Positions 32,270 through 44,148 of a DNA stretch of 64,000 nt are shown here, piece after piece. The position numbers were made by a program, and so were the translations under genes. This DNA comes from Paraspadella gotoi (Eukaryota > Chaetognatha). Within the stretch, counting starts at the first letter, position 1. Each line of letters begins with the position of its first letter. The notes beneath the pieces are model-generated. The model was not told the DNA's origin. It saw only the letters and a program-made list of their open reading frames with translations, and did not search any database. Location of the stretch: NCBI GenBank assembly GCA_051294375.1, contig CM119264.1, positions 129,846 to 193,845 of the forward strand. The letters are read 5' to 3'.

Positions 32270-32720
32270 AAAGATAGAAATAGAAAAGATAGAGAATGTG
32301 AAAGAAAGATATAAATAAAAAGGAGAGTGAGAGAAAGATAGAAATACAAAGGAAAGAGAGTAAGAGAAAGATAGAAATAGAGAAGAGAGAAAGTAGGAGA
32401 AAGATAGAAATAGAGAAGAGAGAGAGTAGGAGAAAGATATAAATAGAAAAGAGAGAGAGTAGGAGAAAGATATAAATAGAAAAGAGAGAGAGTAGGAGAA
32501 AGATATAAATAGAGAAGAGAGAGAGTAGGAGAAAGATAGAAATAGAAAAGAGAGAGAGTGGAAGAAAGATAGAAATAGAAAAGAGAGAGAGTAGGAGAAA
32601 GATATAAATAGAGAAGAGAGTAAGAGAAAGATAGAAATAGAGAAGAGAGAGAGTAGGAGAAAGATATAAATAGAAAAGAGAGAGAGTAGGAGAAAGATAT
32701 AAATAGGAAAGAGAGAGAGA
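32270..32720. repeat. Minisatellite, about 30-36-bp purine unit
   Basis: About 14 units of GAGAGAGTAGGAGAAAGATA plus TAAATAGAAAA. The long minus-strand frames (LYLSPTLSLF repeats) arise because the unit keeps the frame open. Confidence 0.95.
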
Positions 32721-32789
32721 CAGAGAGAATCTTCCCCATTCACCACCTACACGACGTTAATGAAATCTGCCCTGTGACTTTGGAAGCGA

Positions 32790-32878
32790 CAAAAGGCGGC
32801 GGCTGCGGGCGGCGGCTGCGGGCGGCGGCGGGCGGCAGCTGGCGGCGGGCGGCAGCTGCGGGCGGCGGCCGGCGGTTA
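32790..32878. repeat. GGC/GCGGGC cluster
   Basis: About 90 bp of GGCGGCGGCTGCGGGCGGC-type sequence, the most G-rich stretch in the window on the plus strand. It is flanked by AT-rich DNA with no coding frame recognised. Several closely spaced G runs make G-quadruplex or hairpin formation plausible. Confidence 0.85.
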
Positions 32879-32994
32879 GGAGATGAATATCGGAAACTGG
32901 GCGAACATTAGAGGAGAACAAAAGAACAATAGTCGGACAAAAGAGAAATGTTCAGTCGGAAGGCAGCGCTGGTTTCCTCGACTACCGGCGACGA

Positions 32995-33315
32995 AAGTTA
33001 AAAACTGGATTCTCTAATCGAAACTTCTTTCTTTCGTTGTTTTGGTTTTTTTTTTGGGTTTTTTTTTTGTTTTTGGAGGGAAAAAGAAATCGATTTAAAA
33101 AATCGATGATCCAGTCGCCGCCAATTAATTTTATCATTTTAAATGTTTCAATGTTTTGAAAATGATGTACGTACTCCATCAGGCCAACGAAGGAAGGAGT
33201 TGAAACAATTTAATTTACTCTTATTTTTACTCGAATGAACCTTAGATAGATTTTTCTTTTCTTTTCTTTTTCTTTTCTTTTTTCCTTTCCTTTTCTTTTT
33301 CTTTTTCTTTTCTTC
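32995..33315 (+). repeat. Direct duplication block, copy 1 (pairs with 35284-35600)
   Basis: Shares AGTTAAAAACTGGA, GGAGGGAAAAAGAAATCGAT, GATGATCCAGTCGCCGCC, CATCAGGCCAACGAAGGAAG and the start of a TTTTC tract with 35284-35600. The palindrome ATCGATTTAAAAAATCGAT is included. Confidence 0.85.
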
Positions 33316-33479
33316 TTCAATTTCGTTCCAGTGCTCATAGACAAATTGGAAGAAACTGCAAAATTAAAGAGATAATATTAATAGGAATGTTTTGTAAAAA
33401 AAAGAATCGGTGATTCGATGTTGTTGCCGCGGCAGTGAACCTTGACTTTTCACGTGTTTGATTAGTGTACTATATTACG

Positions 33480-35283
33480 TAATGAAACTATACTGCATTG
33501 GGAATTTCAATCTTTTATTTTTTTTATATGATCTCTTCATCTTTTCTTTATAGATATTTTATACTATTCATTACTAAACCTACCTTAACTACTCTCTCAT
33601 CTCTATTATATATCTTGCGTGCTACGTACCTCTCTACATGCTTTTTCTATCTTACATTATTCTTTCTCCTACTCTCATTCTTCTTTTCTTATTTTTTTAA
33701 ATACATACGATCATATATTGCACAATTCTTTCCATCTCTATATACTTCAACTGGTACTTTTCACCAAAAATTATGAACTAAAATTTGCGTATCTTTACAA
33801 ATTTAACTTACCTTTCTATCTTTTCTCGATGTTTTTTTTTTTGCCGACATAGAAATACTATCTCAGAAATACCAATAATTCTTATACCCTCGTCCTGGGA
33901 CAATGTAGTTTTCGTATTACAATGAGGCTCCATAAAATGTTTAACAGCGAACTAAATACAACAAAAAGGGAAAGATAGAAAGAAAAAGAGAATCTAGTGT
34001 GCGGACATGCCAGTAAAGCAATTTCAAAATGAGGGGCCAACTCAATAACGGGACTCTCGGGAAGCTATCCATCCTTCTCGCCTGCTTGAAGGCCAGGACC
34101 CCAGATAACAACCAGACCTGACCGACTCTAACTTCCGCGACCCTGATCCGATTTTCCGTTTCCCGACCCCCCCAAGTGTCCCGCAGAGTTGCTATTTCTC
34201 TCCGTTCGATGTACTTTCTCAGGGCTGCAAACTAACAAAAATGGAATTATTAACGAATCCGCGACCCCTTTATCCTATTAAAATTTTTCTTCTCTCCCGG
34301 AGAAAAATTAAAAAATAGAGGGAAGCCGTAATTAGTATATGAGGATAATCTGTTAGTTAATCTAGACCGATATAAGGGGTGGAGTTAGAGGAAAGGTGAG
34401 GAATTGGCAAAGATAGCTGTTCTTGACGTCACGGTAGCATGCACTTAGTTGTATTATGTTATTATACGTGTTCTATTAGTCACTATTCTCTATCTTATTT
34501 CTATTTATGTCATATGCAGGAAATTTCTCTCGCACTTCTGGTCGAATGACAGTGCGATAAGATCTGTATATGGAGTAACTCGTATAAGACAGCTCAGGTC
34601 GGATATGTCTGTCGTGGTGACAGGTGAATGAAGTAGAAATTAAGAAGAGCCAGAGAGGAATAACGGTTATAGAAGTATAAATTCTTATGAACAAGGTGAT
34701 GAGCAGTGGCTGCTGCGATGATAATAGAAGTATTGAGGTATATTAGAAGGAAGCAGAGCAAGAGGCGGTGAAACGCGCGTGCAAAGTAAGATGTTACGAC
34801 AGAGGTGGCGAAAGTGGACGGTACATAACAATAGGATTATGAAGGAGAGGTAGAGGGGAAGTAGTAGCAGAGATAATAAATAAAAGAGGTAGGAAAGTAT
34901 TACGAAAGTTAAAGAGATGAGGGAAAAGGAGATCTGCTGAGGTGCAGAAGATAGAAAGATAAAGGAAGGAAAAGGTAAGAGAGGTACATAGAGTTAGAGC
35001 TGGCGACACTAGGAATTACGCATTCCTGAGGTAGGTTTTAGTTATATATGGAGAGACTGTAATCAGTATAATAGCAGATATAGCATATGAGGTATAATAT
35101 CCGTAATCCTCGATAGAGCGTTGAAAGAGAGAGGAGACTGAGAGAGTGAATGTGAAGCACACGATAATGGTGAGAGAGAGAGGAGAGATATCAGTCTGAT
35201 TATTGCGATAATGAATCTCGTATATAGCAGAAGGACGGTTATAATGTAGGAAAAAAGTAGGAGAGTTAAAGAGAACATTGGCG
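33480..35283. other. Anomalous non-repetitive stretch between two duplicated blocks
   Basis: No arrays, no open frame over 77 codons with a domain, and no clear partner apart from a degraded repeat R (34008-34200). It starts pyrimidine-rich and becomes purine-rich after about 34600. Sandwiched between copies of the same block, it may be low-quality read sequence or a genuine insertion. Confidence 0.4.
34008..34200 (+). mobile_element. Repeat R, degraded copy
   Basis: Matches the reverse complement of 39600-39760: GAGGGGCCAACTCAATAACG, GGGAAGCTATCC, CTTCTCGCCTG, then CCAAGTGTCCCGCAGAGTTG. The GCG palindrome at the end is largely lost. Confidence 0.5.
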
Positions 35284-35600
35284 TAAGTTAAAAACTGGAC
35301 TGCCGCGCCTGGGAAATAACGAACTTCTTCTGGTTTTTTTTTTTTTTGTTTTTTTTTGTTTTGGAGGGAAAAAGAAATCGATTTAAAAAATCGATGATCC
35401 AGTCGCCGCCAATTAATTTTATCATTTTAAATGTTTCAATGTTTTGAAAATGATGTACGTACTCCATCAGGCCAACGAAGGAAGGAGTTGAAACAATTTA
35501 ATTTACTCTTATTTTTACTCGAATGAACCTTAGATAGATTTTTCTTTTTCTTTTTCTTTTCTTTTCTTTTTTTCCTTTTCCTTTTCTTTTTCTTTTCTTT
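35284..35600 (+). repeat. Direct duplication block, copy 2
   Basis: Second copy of 32995-33315, with scattered small differences. It leads directly into the 1-kb TTTTC tract. Confidence 0.85.
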
Positions 35601-36386
35601 TCTCTTTTTTAATTTTTCTTTTTCTTTTTTTTTTTCTTTTTTTTCTTTCTTTTCTTTTTCTTTTCTTTCTTTTCTTTTCTTTTCTTTCTTTTTTCTTTCT
35701 TTTCTTTTCTTTTCTTTTTCTTTTCTTTTCTTTCTTTTTCTTCTTCTTTCTTTTCTTTCCTTTTTTTCTTTTTTTTTTCTTTTTCTTTTCTTTTTCTTTT
35801 CTTTTCTTTTTTTTTTTTTCTTTCTTTTTTTCTTTTCTTTTCCTTTCTTTTCTTTTTTCTTTTTTTCTTTTCTTCTTTTTTTTTCTTTTCTTTTTTTTTC
35901 TTTTTCTTTTTCTTTCGTCTTTCTTCTTTTCTTTCTTTTCTCTTTCTTCTTCTTCTTTATTTTTTCTTTCCTTTTTTTTTTCTTTTTTCTTTTTTTCTTG
36001 CTTTTTTCTTTCTTTTTTTCTTTTTTCTTCTTTTCTTCTTTTTCTTTTTTTTTCATTTTTCTTTTCTTTTTTTTCTCTTTTCTTTTTCGTTCTTTTCTTT
36101 TCTTTTTCCTTTTTCTTTTCTTCTTTTTTTTTTCTTTTATGTCGTTTTCTTTTCTATTTCTTTTCTTTTCTTCCATTTTCTTTTTCTTTTCTTTTTCTTT
36201 CCTTTTCTTTCCATTTTTTTTTCTTTTCTTTTTTTCTTTTTTTTTTTTCTCTTTTCTTTTTCTTTTTTCTTTTTTTCTTCNNNNNNNNNNNNNNNNNNNN
36301 NNNNNTTTTTTAATTTTCTTTTTCTTTCTTTTTTTTTTTTCTTTTTCTTTTCTTTTTTCTTTTTCTTTTTTCTTCTTTTTTTTTTC

Positions 36387-36418
<32 letters not shown>

Positions 36419-36575
36419 CTTTTCTTTTTTCTTTTCCATTTTCTTTTTCTTTTCTTTTTCTTTTCTTTTTCTTTCCATTTTTTTTTCTTTTCTTTTTTCT
36501 TTTTCTTTTTCTTCTTTTTCTTTTCTTTTTCTTTTTTTTTTCTTCTTTTTCTTTTCTTTTTCTTTTTCTTTTTCG
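35525..36575. repeat. TTTTC/TTTCT polypyrimidine tract, about 1 kb
   Basis: Almost pure T and C with irregular TTTTC, TTTCTTT and TTCTTC units. The 396-codon lysine-rich minus frame and the phenylalanine-rich plus frame are read-through of this tract. A 25-N gap lies inside. Confidence 0.97.
36281..36305. other. Assembly gap of 25 N
   Basis: Exactly 25 N within the TTTTC tract, so its true length is unknown. Confidence 0.99.
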
Positions 36576-37072
36576 TCCCCCAAAATCGAAAAGCGTTTCT
36601 ACAGATTTTCGATTTGTTTTGCTCATGTTTCATTAAATATTCGTTTGTTTTTATTCTTGTTTTTATACTTTACTTTTAATTTTTGAATAAGTTATTTCTG
36701 TTTAACATATTTTACCGTTTACTCTTTCTTTTTTCCACCTTTGCTTTTTTCAGATTTGTTTTGCTCTTTCATCCCTTTGATATTTCCTTCTCCTTTTTCT
36801 TATTACGCATTTCTGCTCTGACCAATTGCTTCATTCCTCATTACCCAAAGCAATTACGTTCAAAACCCCGTTATTCTTTAATCTTTGCTTTTTTTTCTTT
36901 ACCGCTTTTGAAATCATTGCTTTATGATTGCTTTCATGTTTCATACCTTTTATCTTTGTTAGCTTTGGTAATTGAGCTTAATGAAAAAAAACAAATTACT
37001 GTCTTCTTAACTATTCTTTTCCTTCTTGTTATATTCTTACAGTTTAATTTATAAATAAATAGCGATTCCATT

Positions 37073-37160
37073 ACTGTTTCCATTTCTGTTTCCATTACTG
37101 TTTCTATTACTGTTTCTATTACTGTTTCCGTTACTTTTTCCATTATTTCTTCCATTATCG
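37073..37160. repeat. Short 12-bp TTTCCATTACTG repeat
   Basis: About seven units of TTTCYATTACTG. The second copy is at 47152-47240. Confidence 0.85.
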
Positions 37161-37254
37161 TTTTCTCGGTTCAGCAAATCCACTTCTCATAGAAAAATCA
37201 ATTACTTGGTTAATCGTCCCTTTTGTTGCTCCACTTTGCGTCATTTCGCCATTT

Positions 37255-37965
37255 GGGACACATCATTTTACAAGTCAGCGCTACATAATTTTGTCAGTTG
37301 GTGCTACATCAGCTTGCCCGTCGGCGCAACATCATTTTGCCAGTAGGTGCTACATCATTTTGCCAGTTGGTACTGCATCATTTTTTCAGTCGGCGCTACA
37401 TCATTTTGCCCGTCAAAAATACATCATTTTACCAACCGGTGCTACATTATTTTGCCATTCGGTTTAAGTCATTTTGACAGTTTATGCTACATAATTTTGC
37501 CTGTCTACCTTTATCATTTTGCCAGTTTTTGTGACCTGGGAGATGGGTATCTAGCTAAAGGTAGGTACTAACTAGTCTCTCATCAGGGAAAAGAGGTAAG
37601 TAGGGTAAGTATGTAATGGTAATAGGAAAACAGATATAACAAAGGGTATCAAGGGTCCATAAAAGGGAGAGAAGGGAGAGGGAAGGTTTGCAGACCCCGA
37701 GACCGAGAGGAGAAGTTGAGAGAGTGAGTCCGATCTCCAAGACTTTATCCGTGACTCGGGGATGAAGAGGAGGGGACGGCGGAGGGAGAGGAGGGCGTTG
37801 AGAGGGGGAAGAGAAGGCCCGGGGGAGAGAGGTTCTGGCGGTTAGGGTGAGCCTCTATCTTGGTGACATCATTTTTCATTCACGCTCATCATTTTTGCCA
37901 GTCAGCGCTACAATCATTTTGCCAGTCAGCGCTACATCATTTTGCAAGTTTTTGCTACATGATTT
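37255..37965. repeat. CATCATTTTGCCAG minisatellite split by 330 bp of other sequence
   Basis: Units of about 23 bp (CATCATTTTGCCAGT plus YGGCGCTA) occupy 37255-37530 and resume at 37866-37965. Between them 37535-37860 is purine-rich unique sequence (GGAAGGTTTGCAGACCCCGA, GGACGGCGGAGGGAGAGG), which looks inserted into the array. Identical arrangement in copy 2. Confidence 0.85.
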
Positions 37966-38049
37966 TGCCGAGACTCAATTTCGTAGCTTCGCTTGACATC
38001 TATGATGAAAGATCACGAAAAAAAACCATAGCTTCGCTTGGATTCACTC

Positions 38050-38060
38050 GCTCTCTCTCC

Positions 38061-38129
<69 letters not shown>

Positions 38130-38245
38130 GCACGCAATCCATGAACCGTCTTTCTCCCTTTTCATTAATTCTCTCCCGATATCACATCATTTTCGGGTGT
38201 TTGGTTTTGGAACAATATTCCGACTCATATTGGACTCATATCTAT

Positions 38246-38329
<84 letters not shown>

Positions 38330-38345
38330 GCTTCTCTCTCTTCTC
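38050..38345. repeat. Two CT arrays
   Basis: CT runs at 38050-38125 and 38250-38340 flank a spacer with CACGCAATCCATGAACCG and GGACTCATATCTATT. The 131-codon frame is a Leu/Ser repeat read-through. Confidence 0.95.
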
Positions 38346-38399
38346 TGCGGTCCGAGAGTCGTCGATCCACGAACGATTAAACGCGGGAATACTGTACAC

Positions 38400-38960
38400 G
38401 GTGTTGGGGGGAAAGAAGAATATTTTTAGTTAATTTTTTGAATGCATTTAGAATAGTATAAAATCTAAAGAACAACAAAAGCATTTAATTAAAACATTTT
38501 TGAGAAATATATTTTTAAATTATAATAAAAGAATTAACATTGATAACAATTTAATTCCACAGATTATTTGAAGTCAATTTAATTTAGCTGGATTTTTTTA
38601 TCAATGAAAAAGTTATTTTTGATAAATTTAATTTATGAAATAAAAAAATTCCTTCTATCAGTAAGTCAGTGAGTAACATCTTATAAATATTAATTATTAA
38701 ACTAAACTAAATAGTTTCCTTTCCAAACAAAAACCTGTACCCTTTTTTACCCCGAGTCTTTAAAGGATGGGAAATTAACTGAGTTTTTTCTCTTGGATCG
38801 ATTCGTCCAATAACTCAAAAAAAAAAAGAAAAAAAAGAAAGAGCAGTCGTATTCCCGGCGGCCGCACGCAATTTTAACTTACCCATTGTTTCGCTTTACT
38901 CGTCCTTACTTTTCCTTACTTTTATTTAACTCCTTTCGTCTTTAATATACGAGATTTCAG
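38400..38960. other. AT-rich, no recognisable gene
   Basis: Nothing exon-like; GCGGCCGC at about 38857 is an isolated GC-rich octamer. Same in copy 2. Confidence 0.45.
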
Positions 38961-38964
38961 TTTG

Positions 38965-39560
38965 CTTCTACTTGTCATATTTCCCTTTTTTTCACCTCAT
39001 TACACACCATAAACTTCTCATTTTAAACGCCCTAATTTTTCAACTTCATACCTCCCCTAAATTATAACTTCATACCTTCCCTCATTCATTCTTTTAACTT
39101 GATACCAGTCCCTTGTTTTTAAACTTTTACCTCTCCTTACCCTTAAGCTTTTAACTTCATACCTTCCCACATCTCTTCTCCTTCAACTTCATACTTTTCT
39201 CCTTTTTATCTCGATACCTTCCCCTCTCCTTTCTCCTTCATTCCTTTCTCTACTCCATTCACTTTTAACTTCATACCTTCCCCTGTCTCTTCTAATTATA
39301 CTTTTATCTTTCCCCTGCTCCTTCTAAATTATACTTTCATACCTTCCCCTGCTCCTTCTAATTCTACTTCATACCTTCCACTGCTCCTTTTAATTCTTCC
39401 TCATACCTTCCCCTGTTCCTTTCTAATACTACCTAACTTCCTTCTTCTCCCACTTCATACCTTCTTTCATTCCTCACCTTTTTAACTCCCCTTCGGTCAT
39501 TAACTCATTTCCTCACTTCCTTTCCCTCCTTTTTTATTTTTCGAAAAAATTTTATTGTCG
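38965..39560. repeat. Minisatellite, CTTCATACCTTCCCCTGCTC unit
   Basis: About 16 degenerate units of roughly 30-35 bp (AACTTCATACCTTCCCCTG plus CTCCTTCTAATT). The second copy is at 49060-49660. Confidence 0.85.
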
Positions 39561-39584
39561 CGATTCTTTATTTCCATTTTTTTA

Positions 39585-39760
39585 GTGCGCCGCGAGTACT
39601 CGCGGAGCAACTCTCGAGACACTTGGGTCGGTCGGTCAGTCGGTTGGTCGGTCAGTCTGTGTATCTGTCTGCCTTCAACGCGAGAAGGGGGATGTGATAG
39701 CTTCCCGAAGTTCCGTGATTGAGTTGCCCCCTCATTTGGATGGAATGCTTGACTTTGTCT
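39585..39760 (-). mobile_element. Repeat R with GCG palindrome
   Basis: 39585-39611 is the GTGCGCCGCGAGT palindrome (one base shorter than at 49675), then GGTCGGTCGGTCAG tetranucleotides and GATAGCTTCCCGAAGTTCC. A related copy at 34008 and the fragment at 28156 show it is dispersed. Confidence 0.6.
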
Positions 39761-40192
39761 CCCTGATCTCTTTTTTTCTATTTTTCCCTTTTTTTTGTTT
39801 TATCGTTAACATATGAACCTTTTGACACCATTCCAGTAATTATTGTTTTCTATGTTTTCTTTCCAAAAAAAAAACTCAGGTAATAATTTATCAATTTAGT
39901 TCATATTTGGTTTTGAAAGTGAGTTAAAATAATTTGATTGGCATATGTGTATTGTATTAAAAAAATATGAGTAACTGGTAGCGCTATATTTTGTTTTTAA
40001 AGATATCATATAAATCATATAAAAAAAATAAAGATTGAATCCCAATGCAGTATTTTCATAGTAATAGTAGTCACATAATCAACGTGAAAGTCAGTCACTG
40101 CCGCGCAACACATCGGAATCACCGTTCTTGTTTTTTTAAAAATTCCTATTATATATTTATCTCTTTAATTTGCTTTTTTCAATTTTCTTTAA

Positions 40193-40194
<2 letters not shown>

Positions 40195-40271
<77 letters not shown>
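40195..40271. repeat. CT dinucleotide array
   Basis: Pure CT run of about 75 bp. The second copy is at 50293-50358. Confidence 0.97.
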
Positions 40272-40276
<5 letters not shown>

Positions 40277-40553
40277 AACGAATGAATAATTCATATAAAA
40301 TATTAACACGAAAACATTAAAACCTTTCGAGTTGAGGTTAGAAATGGCTAACGGTCTCTCGCTATCGGTTCTCGACTGGAAAAAAGTTTAAGATTTACGC
40401 GAAGTTTAATATCCTTTTTAGTCACTGACCACGTAGACCTTACGGTCACCAGATCACTCAGTAAATGAGGCCATAATTCTTTATAATGTTGTTTTAGTTT
40501 GAACTTTTAACTCATATTTCATATCATATTTAAATATCACTGCTTTTTTATAA

Positions 40554-40606
40554 GCACAGGACTCTTAAATCCTGGGGTATGGTTCGAAGCCCCACATTGG
40601 GCGCCA
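40554..40606 (+). pseudogene. tRNA-Lys(CTT)-like 3' half, degraded
   Basis: Contains the anticodon arm CAGGACTCTTAAATCCTG (one extra A), a damaged T arm (GGTTCGAAGCC) and the acceptor strand TTGGGCGCCA. The 5' half (D arm, 5' acceptor strand) is missing. The cleaner copy is at 50641-50693. Confidence 0.6.
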
Positions 40607-40607
40607 C

Positions 40608-40780
40608 TGAAGAAGAAGACGTATATCGCAACGGTAATGTTTATTGAGGAAAAAGTCCTAGGCCGGAATATATTTAGAAAAACTGGAAGTTAGTAGAGCT
40701 CGAGATCGCGGAGACTGGACTAAAAAGGGACGGATCATCGGAGAGGGAGAGGGAGAGGAGGATGAGGATCGAGGATGACA
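40608..40780 (-). mobile_element. Possible short LTR next to a tRNA-Lys primer site (copy 1)
   Basis: See 50695-50869, which has the same structure with cleaner sequence. Confidence 0.3.
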
Positions 40781-40999
40781 TTAAAAAATTCAGAGAGAAA
40801 ATATTTACTAAGGTAACAATAAATATATTTTGAATATATTTTTTTAAAAATTAAAATAACGTGAAATAAGTATTTGATTTTATTAAATTTGTTTTATCTT
40901 CAGTATTATTTATTTAGTTATTTATTTATTATGTGGGTACATTTGTACATCGTATACATTCAGAATAAGGGGTGAATTTCTTCTGCCCCACTCGCCGGA

Positions 41000-41027
41000 T
41001 TATATATATATATATATATATATATCA
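41000..41027. repeat. TA dinucleotide run, copy 1
   Basis: About 14 TA units. The corresponding run in copy 2 (51090-51145) is roughly twice as long, a clear length difference between the two duplicates. Confidence 0.95.
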
Positions 41028-41605
41028 GATTTTCGATGGGATTTAATTGAGAGCTTTCGGGAAAAAACATATTATTTAGACAAAAAGAAATAATTTTATA
41101 AATTTAATTGTATCGAGACGTCTTTTTTAAATTTTATAGAGAAAACAAAGTTAATTTTTGTTTCGGCTCTATTTTTCCGATATTGCACTGGATATCATGA
41201 TTATTAATAGTAAGAAAAGAAAATGAAATCGCCGACCGAAATCTTTAAAATTCAATGACTAGAAATTATTTTCTTTCTTTGTTCAAACGCCGGTCACAAA
41301 ACTTTAATTAATTTGGAAATCTGTTTAGAATTGTTTTGTTGAAAGATGAAACCAAAGTTGTTTTCTCTCTTTTCTCGCCTTATAAAAATGAACTCCGCTT
41401 TGACAATTAGCCAATTCGATTCCATTTGCTTTTTTATCTTTTAATTATAATATTTAAATATTGTTTAATTAATTTTAATTAATGAATTACCTTAACTTTG
41501 ACGAGTCGATTCTGTCCACGATGACGACGGCGATGAAAAGACGATGGATCGAGGAGAGCAGAAGTTGCCAGAGACAGGAGTCGTGGAGATTTGTGTCTTT
41601 GCCAC

Positions 41606-41608
<3 letters not shown>

Positions 41609-41655
<47 letters not shown>

Positions 41656-41662
41656 GAGAGAC
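41609..41662. repeat. GA dinucleotide array
   Basis: Pure GA run of about 45-50 bp. The equivalent in copy 2 (51731-51830) is about 100 bp. Confidence 0.95.
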
Positions 41663-41762
41663 GGAGTGAGAGGGTTGGAAGAAAGGAGGAGAAAGTGTAA
41701 AAAAAGAGATTGAGGAAGAGCGACAGAAAAAAAGAAAGATAGACAGACAAAACGATACTATA

Positions 41763-41941
41763 CAGGGAGGTCCAGCTCTAATGGGAATAACTTTCAAGTG
41801 CTTAAAGCACAAAAACGGTTTATGATAGAAGAAACAAACGATTATATTTGGGAAACGAGGCTAAATTTTCTAATTTTCATAGGATATTTTTTTTTACCAT
41901 CCGATTATTTAACTTAGTCCTCAAAGAACTGGACCTCCCTG
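41763..41941. mobile_element. MITE with 14-bp terminal inverted repeats, TA target
   Basis: Begins CAGGGAGGTCCAG and ends CTGGACCTCCCTG, a perfect inverted pair, flanked by TA on both sides (41761-41762 and 41942-41943). It is 179 bp long and has no coding capacity. TA duplication and CAGGG ends fit a Tc1/mariner-type non-autonomous element, distinct from the element at 531-1481. Confidence 0.85.
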
Positions 41942-42095
41942 TAGATTATTCAATCTTTTCTTAATTATTCTTTTTTAATTACTTACCTAAGAAACATAAT
42001 AGAATTTCCTGTTACGTTCACCACTCGTAAAAAGCCTTCTTCTCTATAAATGATTTTCCACGTCAAATCTGAAAAGGAAAAGTTATTCCGTTTCA

Positions 42096-42132
42096 ATTTC
42101 TCTCTTCTCTCTCTCTCTCTTTCTTCTTTCCT

Positions 42133-42167
<35 letters not shown>

Positions 42168-42325
42168 TTGTTTGTTTTTGGATGTCTATGCAGTCGTCTC
42201 TCTCTCCTGTCTCCATCTTTTTTCTTTCCTCCTCCCCTCTCTCTATCTCGCTCTCTCTCCCCCTGCTCCTCTCTTCCCTCTCACTCCTCTCCCTCTCTCT
42301 CTCCCTCTCTCTCTCCATCTTGTTT
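42096..42325. repeat. CT-rich arrays, copy 1
   Basis: CT and CCCT runs with two spacers containing CTTGTTTGTTTT. Frames in all three phases are Leu/Ser/Pro runs. Confidence 0.9.
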
Positions 42326-42659
42326 GTTTTGGCGTCTTTCCTGTCATATGGCATAATTGAGTGGCGGTCGGATTGAGATTTATGGGTATGATGCGCAGGG
42401 GGAGGCGAAGGATAGAAGGGAGTAAGTCGTCAGTGTTTGATGGTAAGAGTTATTGACCTTTTAGGTTGTTGGTCAGAAAATATAAGTAGTTTTGAAATCA
42501 ATGCCGAGTTTAATAGCAATATATTATACGTTACTCTGGCAAGTTTTAGCCAAATAAAAACGTTAGACTTTCTTGGAATATAAAATATATTATTTTTTTT
42601 TGAAAGATAATAAATCAAATTTAAATATCGGATTGTATTTTGATATATTTTCAAAAAAC

Positions 42660-43440
42660 GCCATATACTTAACCTCAATAATTAACCTAATCTCTAACCC
42701 CTAATCCCTAACCTAATCTCTACCTAATCCCTAACCTAATCCCTAACCGAAATATCTAACCTAATCCCTAGCCTTATCCCTAACCCTAATCTCTAACCTA
42801 ATCCCTAACCTTAATCCATAACCTAATAATTTAACCGAATCTCTAACCTAATCTCTAACTAATCCTAATCCTAATCCCTAACCTAATCCTCTAACCTAAT
42901 CCCTAACCTAATCCCTAACCGAATATCTAACCTAATCCCTAGCCTTATCCCTAACCCTAATCTCTAACCTAATCCATAACCTAATATTTAACCGAATCTC
43001 TAACCTAATTTCTAACCCTAATTTCTAACCTCAGAAGGTACGAGTCGCTCTAGTTAGTTTTTACATGATATACAATATTAAGACTAAACATCCAAACAAG
43101 CTGTTACAGACGGACCCAAAACTGTTTCTTCAAAAAAACGATTCTGCTCTTTTTTATGAGAGTGTCCGATTTCTGTTCGTTTATCCTAGAAATTTGATTT
43201 TAATACTTAACATAAATATGATTTAAAACTTATAAACCATTATTTAATTCTTAACCATAACCCTGAGCTATTGACCTCAAATACTATTATTATTTAACAA
43301 ATCCTTAATCACTAATTTTAATAATTAATCCAATCCCTTGCCTCAATCTATCATCTATCATCTACCAATCTTTAATACAAACAATTAAATTAATTTCGAA
43401 ATAAAGTAAAATAGGGCGTTCTGGAAAATAAAGCCGACTT
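42660..43440. repeat. TTAGGG-like composite repeat, copy 1
   Basis: 42660-43030 is a CCTAATCCCTAA tandem of about 12-bp period. After a spacer come TTTCTGTTCGTTTATCCTAG, AATTTGATTTTAATAC, CCTTAATC-type decay and finally AAAATAGGGCGTTCTGGAAAA. The same order of modules occurs at 57235-57570 and, inverted, at 25860-26310. Confidence 0.85.
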
Positions 43441-43751
43441 TTCCGGGGTAAACAAGAACGTTACTTGCGCAATCTACGAAAATCAGTTTCGCCCCCTTTT
43501 CCGCGTTATTCAGATATGACGTTTTCGACTTTCATGTTGTTTGTTGTTGTCGTTGTTTATGATGTATCTGTTTTAGTTTAACCCATTTTAAGAAATATGA
43601 CATTTATGTTACTATTAAAAAAACTAAACTAAAAAAACCGGTTATTTTTCCAATACTCTTTTTCATAAACCTTTTTTTTGGACAGCCCTGTATTTGCGTT
43701 TATTGATTATTTTATTCGTTTCGTAGAATATTTTATTTCTCCCATTTCAAT

Positions 43752-43845
43752 ATCTCTCTCTCTCTCTCTCTCTCTGCTTTCTCTCTTTCTCTCTTTTCTC
43801 TCTCTCTCTTTCTTTTCTTTCTTTCTTTCTCTCTCTCTCTCTCTT
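43752..43845. repeat. CT and TTTC arrays, copy 1
   Basis: CT run followed by CTTT units. The second copy is at 53929-54018. Confidence 0.95.
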
Positions 43846-44098
43846 CTATTTTTTTTTCCAGATGCTTTTGTTGTAGTCGAATTCACTGGATAATTTTTCA
43901 ACAGAAATTTAGAATTTGTTATTCGTTTTTTTAAGTTATAAATGTTTTATCTTTTAATAATTACTTTCCGCTCTACAATGTGCCCATGTCAGATAGAGAG
44001 CTTTAGTGAAACGTCTAACGTCTTAAGCTTGCGTTGATAAAGTCAGTCCCCGCTGCACATTTGATAAAACAGGCAGCCAATGGGCAAGTGGTTAAGAG

Positions 44099-44148
44099 AA
44101 TTAATTAATTAATTAATTAATTAATTAATTAATTAATTAATTAATTAG
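44099..44148. repeat. TTAA tetranucleotide array, copy 1
   Basis: About 12 AATT units. The counterpart at 54265-54304 is shorter. Confidence 0.96.

Noticed and set aside
35436-36626. 396-codon lysine/arginine/glutamate-rich minus frame, and a phenylalanine-rich plus frame over the same bases
   Set aside because: Both are read-through of the TTTTC tract and cross an N gap. No domain, no codon variety and no conserved start.
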